Shown here: in pieces, positions 6,646 to 7,734 of the stretch
How the letters are laid out: each line of letters begins with the position of its first letter
Numbering within the stretch: the stretch's first letter is position 1
Assembly: GCA_028571885.1 (NCBI GenBank)
Contig: JAPVVU010000135.1
Coordinates: 1-7,734 of the forward strand
Source: Gammaproteobacteria bacterium
GTDB taxonomy: Bacteria; Pseudomonadota; Gammaproteobacteria; GRL18
DNA: 7,734 nt
Direction: 5' to 3'
Position numbers and translations under genes: made by a program
The notes under the pieces: model-generated
Databases searched by the model: none
The model's input: only the letters and a program-made list of their open reading frames with translations
What the model was told of the DNA's origin: nothing

Positions 6646-6903
6646 ATGGCTCATGTAACGATGTATTGCACTGATAATTGTCCTTTTTGTATCAATGCAG
6701 AAAAGCTCTTATTATCAAAAGGTGTTGAAATTGAAAAAATTGATACTGATAAAGAGCCTGAAAAATTTGCACAAATAATCGCACAAATTGGTAGAGACAG
6801 TGTGCCCCAGATTTTTATAGATGGTAAGCATATTGGTGGTTTTGATGATCTTTCTGAATTAGATATGGATGATGAACTAGAGCCAATGCTGGGGCTGCTT
6901 TAG
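6646..6903 (+). CDS. grxC: Glutaredoxin 3 (GrxC family)
   Basis: This 85-residue thioredoxin-fold protein, of normal length for GrxC, reduces disulfides and glutathione-mixed disulfides using glutathione. The active site is CPFC at 12-15 (Tyr of the usual CPYC replaced by Phe), with an additional Cys at position 8. The cis-proline loop SVP is at 52-54, and the glutathione-binding GGFDDL is at 64-69. The C-terminus is acidic. ATG 6646 is preferred because GAGGTAGG (6631-6638) lies upstream and MAHVTMYC is the normal N-terminus. A TTG at 6619 would add nine unneeded residues. The 155-base gap before it has no strong terminator, only a TTATCC/GGATAA stem at 6595-6615. The gene is probably housekeeping, but a link to sulfur metabolism is possible given its neighbours. 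Confidence 0.95.
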   Translation: MAHVTMYCTDNCPFCINAEKLLLSKGVEIEKIDTDKEPEKFAQIIAQIGRDSVPQIFIDGKHIGGFDDLSELDMDDELEPMLGLL

Positions 6904-6910
6904 CTTACAT

Positions 6911-6983
6911 ACAGCTCAAGCTTTTAGTACAAACAGCTCAAGCTTTTAATATACAAACAGCTCAAGGCTGTTTACAAACAGGG
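6911..6983 (+). repeat. Short imperfect tandem repeat after grxC
   Basis: ACAGCTCAAG recurs at 6911, 6933 and 6957, with ACAGGG starting a fourth, partial copy at 6978. Units are 22, 24 and 21 bases; the first two share ACAGCTCAAGCTTTTA and most units end in TACAA. The third forms a 7-bp hairpin, AAACAGC (6955-6961) with GCTGTTT (6967-6973). It fills the gap between grxC and cysG. No T-run follows, so termination is doubtful. Confidence 0.75.
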
Positions 6984-7002
6984 TTTAAGAGGTAAGAGTC
7001 AA

Positions 7003-7734
7003 GTGGATTTTTTTCCAATCTTCATGAATATAAATGGTCGTCAATGCCTGGTTATTGGCGGTGGTAAAGTTGCGGCGCGAAAAATTTCTTTGCTTTTAAA
7101 AGCAAAAGCACAAGTTCAGGTTATTGCCCCGGAGCTTTGTCGGGAAGTTGCTGAGATGGCCAAAACGGGACAGATCAAATATATTGAGCGCGGCTTTGAA
7201 GATCTTGATATTTGTGATTCCAATGTCTGCGATAGTGTTTTAGTGATTGCAGCAACAAGTGATCAAGCAACCAATAAGAAAATTTCAGAATTGGCAAAAG
7301 CCCGCTCAATGCCGGTTAATGTGGTGGATCAACCTCATCTTTGCAGTTTTATTATGCCCTCAATTGTTGATCGCTCACCGATACAGATAGCCATATCAAC
7401 GGGCGGCAGCTCGCCTGTTCTGGCACGTTTGTTACGCACAAGGCTGGAAAGCTATATACCCTCGGCTTACGGCAAGCTGGCCCAATTAGTTGATGGTTTT
7501 CGCAGCAAGGTGATCGATAAGTTTCCAAAAACAGAACAACGCCGACATTTCTGGGAAGTGGTTCTTGAAGGTCGAGTTACTGAACTTCTGTTTCAGGGAA
7601 ATGAACGTGCTGCCAGGTATGCTTTACAGCGTGCAATTGATGAAGATTTTGCTCAAGAATCAGGTGAAGTTTACCTGGTCGGTGCAGGCCCCGGTGATCC
7701 GGATTTATTGACCTTCAGAGCACTGAGACTGATG
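7003..7734 (+). CDS. cysG: Siroheme synthase CysG (N-terminal part, runs off window)
   Basis: CysG makes siroheme from uroporphyrinogen III. Its N-terminal half oxidises precorrin-2 (NAD-dependent) and chelates iron; its C-terminal half is the SAM-dependent methyltransferase. The 244 visible codons cover the whole dehydrogenase/chelatase module: the nucleotide-binding VIGGGKVAARK (17-27), the VVD aspartate at 109 that matches E. coli D104, and FIMPSIVDRSP (116-126). The methyltransferase domain begins with VYLVGAGPGDPDLLTFRALR near residue 224. GTG 7003 was chosen because MDFFPIF matches the normal CysG start (MDHLPIF) and AGAGG at 6988-6992 precedes it by 10 bases; ATG 7024 would cut into the fold. 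At the position of E. coli S128 there is Thr (T133 in ISTGGSSP). Siroheme serves sulfite reductases, including DsrAB, and nitrite reductase, which fits the DsrS-like neighbour. Confidence 0.96.
   Translation, partial: MDFFPIFMNINGRQCLVIGGGKVAARKISLLLKAKAQVQVIAPELCREVAEMAKTGQIKYIERGFEDLDICDSNVCDSVLVIAATSDQATNKKISELAKARSMPVNVVDQPHLCSFIMPSIVDRSPIQIAISTGGSSPVLARLLRTRLESYIPSAYGKLAQLVDGFRSKVIDKFPKTEQRRHFWEVVLEGRVTELLFQGNERAARYALQRAIDEDFAQESGEVYLVGAGPGDPDLLTFRALRLM

Overview
The window looks like a chromosome segment of an AT-rich gammaproteobacterium. The gene families suggest anaerobic or microaerobic, nitrogen-oxide and sulfur-related physiology. They are a Dnr-type Crp/Fnr regulator, a protein I recognise as DsrS (named after the dsr sulfur-oxidation operon of purple sulfur bacteria), a monothiol/dithiol glutaredoxin, and siroheme synthase CysG. 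A sulfur-oxidising relative of the Thiotrichales/Chromatiales is a reasonable guess, but no dsrAB, nir or nar gene lies inside the window, so this remains inference.

Layout. (1) Bases 1-641: a possible C-terminal tail of an upstream gene (stop at 144-146), then about 500 bases without a convincing gene. This stretch holds two large inverted repeats: a perfect 24-bp stem at 172-242, and a 24-bp stem with two G-U wobbles enclosing further structure at 330-432. (2) 642-1702: a Dnr-like regulator on the + strand, convergent with a small acidic conserved-looking gene on the - strand, with a symmetrical bidirectional terminator between them. (3) 1703-2374: a low-coding stretch with at most degenerate fragments, ending in a plausible sigma70 promoter. 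(4) 2375-6490: a same-strand run of a Sel1-repeat protein, a MoxR-type AAA+ ATPase, a COG3864-type protein (HExxH metallopeptidase-like domain plus VWA/MIDAS domain) whose start overlaps the ATPase stop, and the DsrS-like protein. (5) 6646-7734: glutaredoxin, a short imperfect tandem repeat, and the first 244 codons of cysG, which runs off the window.

How the genes may work together. The ATPase and the VWA/metallopeptidase-like protein almost certainly act as a pair, as MoxR-VWA couples do in assembly, chaperone-like remodelling or metal-centre maturation. CysG makes siroheme, the cofactor of dissimilatory and assimilatory sulfite reductases and of some nitrite reductases. The DsrS-like gene and the glutaredoxin sit between the ATPase couple and cysG. 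A link between this ATPase couple and siroheme or sulfur-enzyme maturation is the most interesting hypothesis the window offers, but it rests on neighbourhood alone. I found no CRISPR array, tRNA, rRNA, transposase or phage gene.
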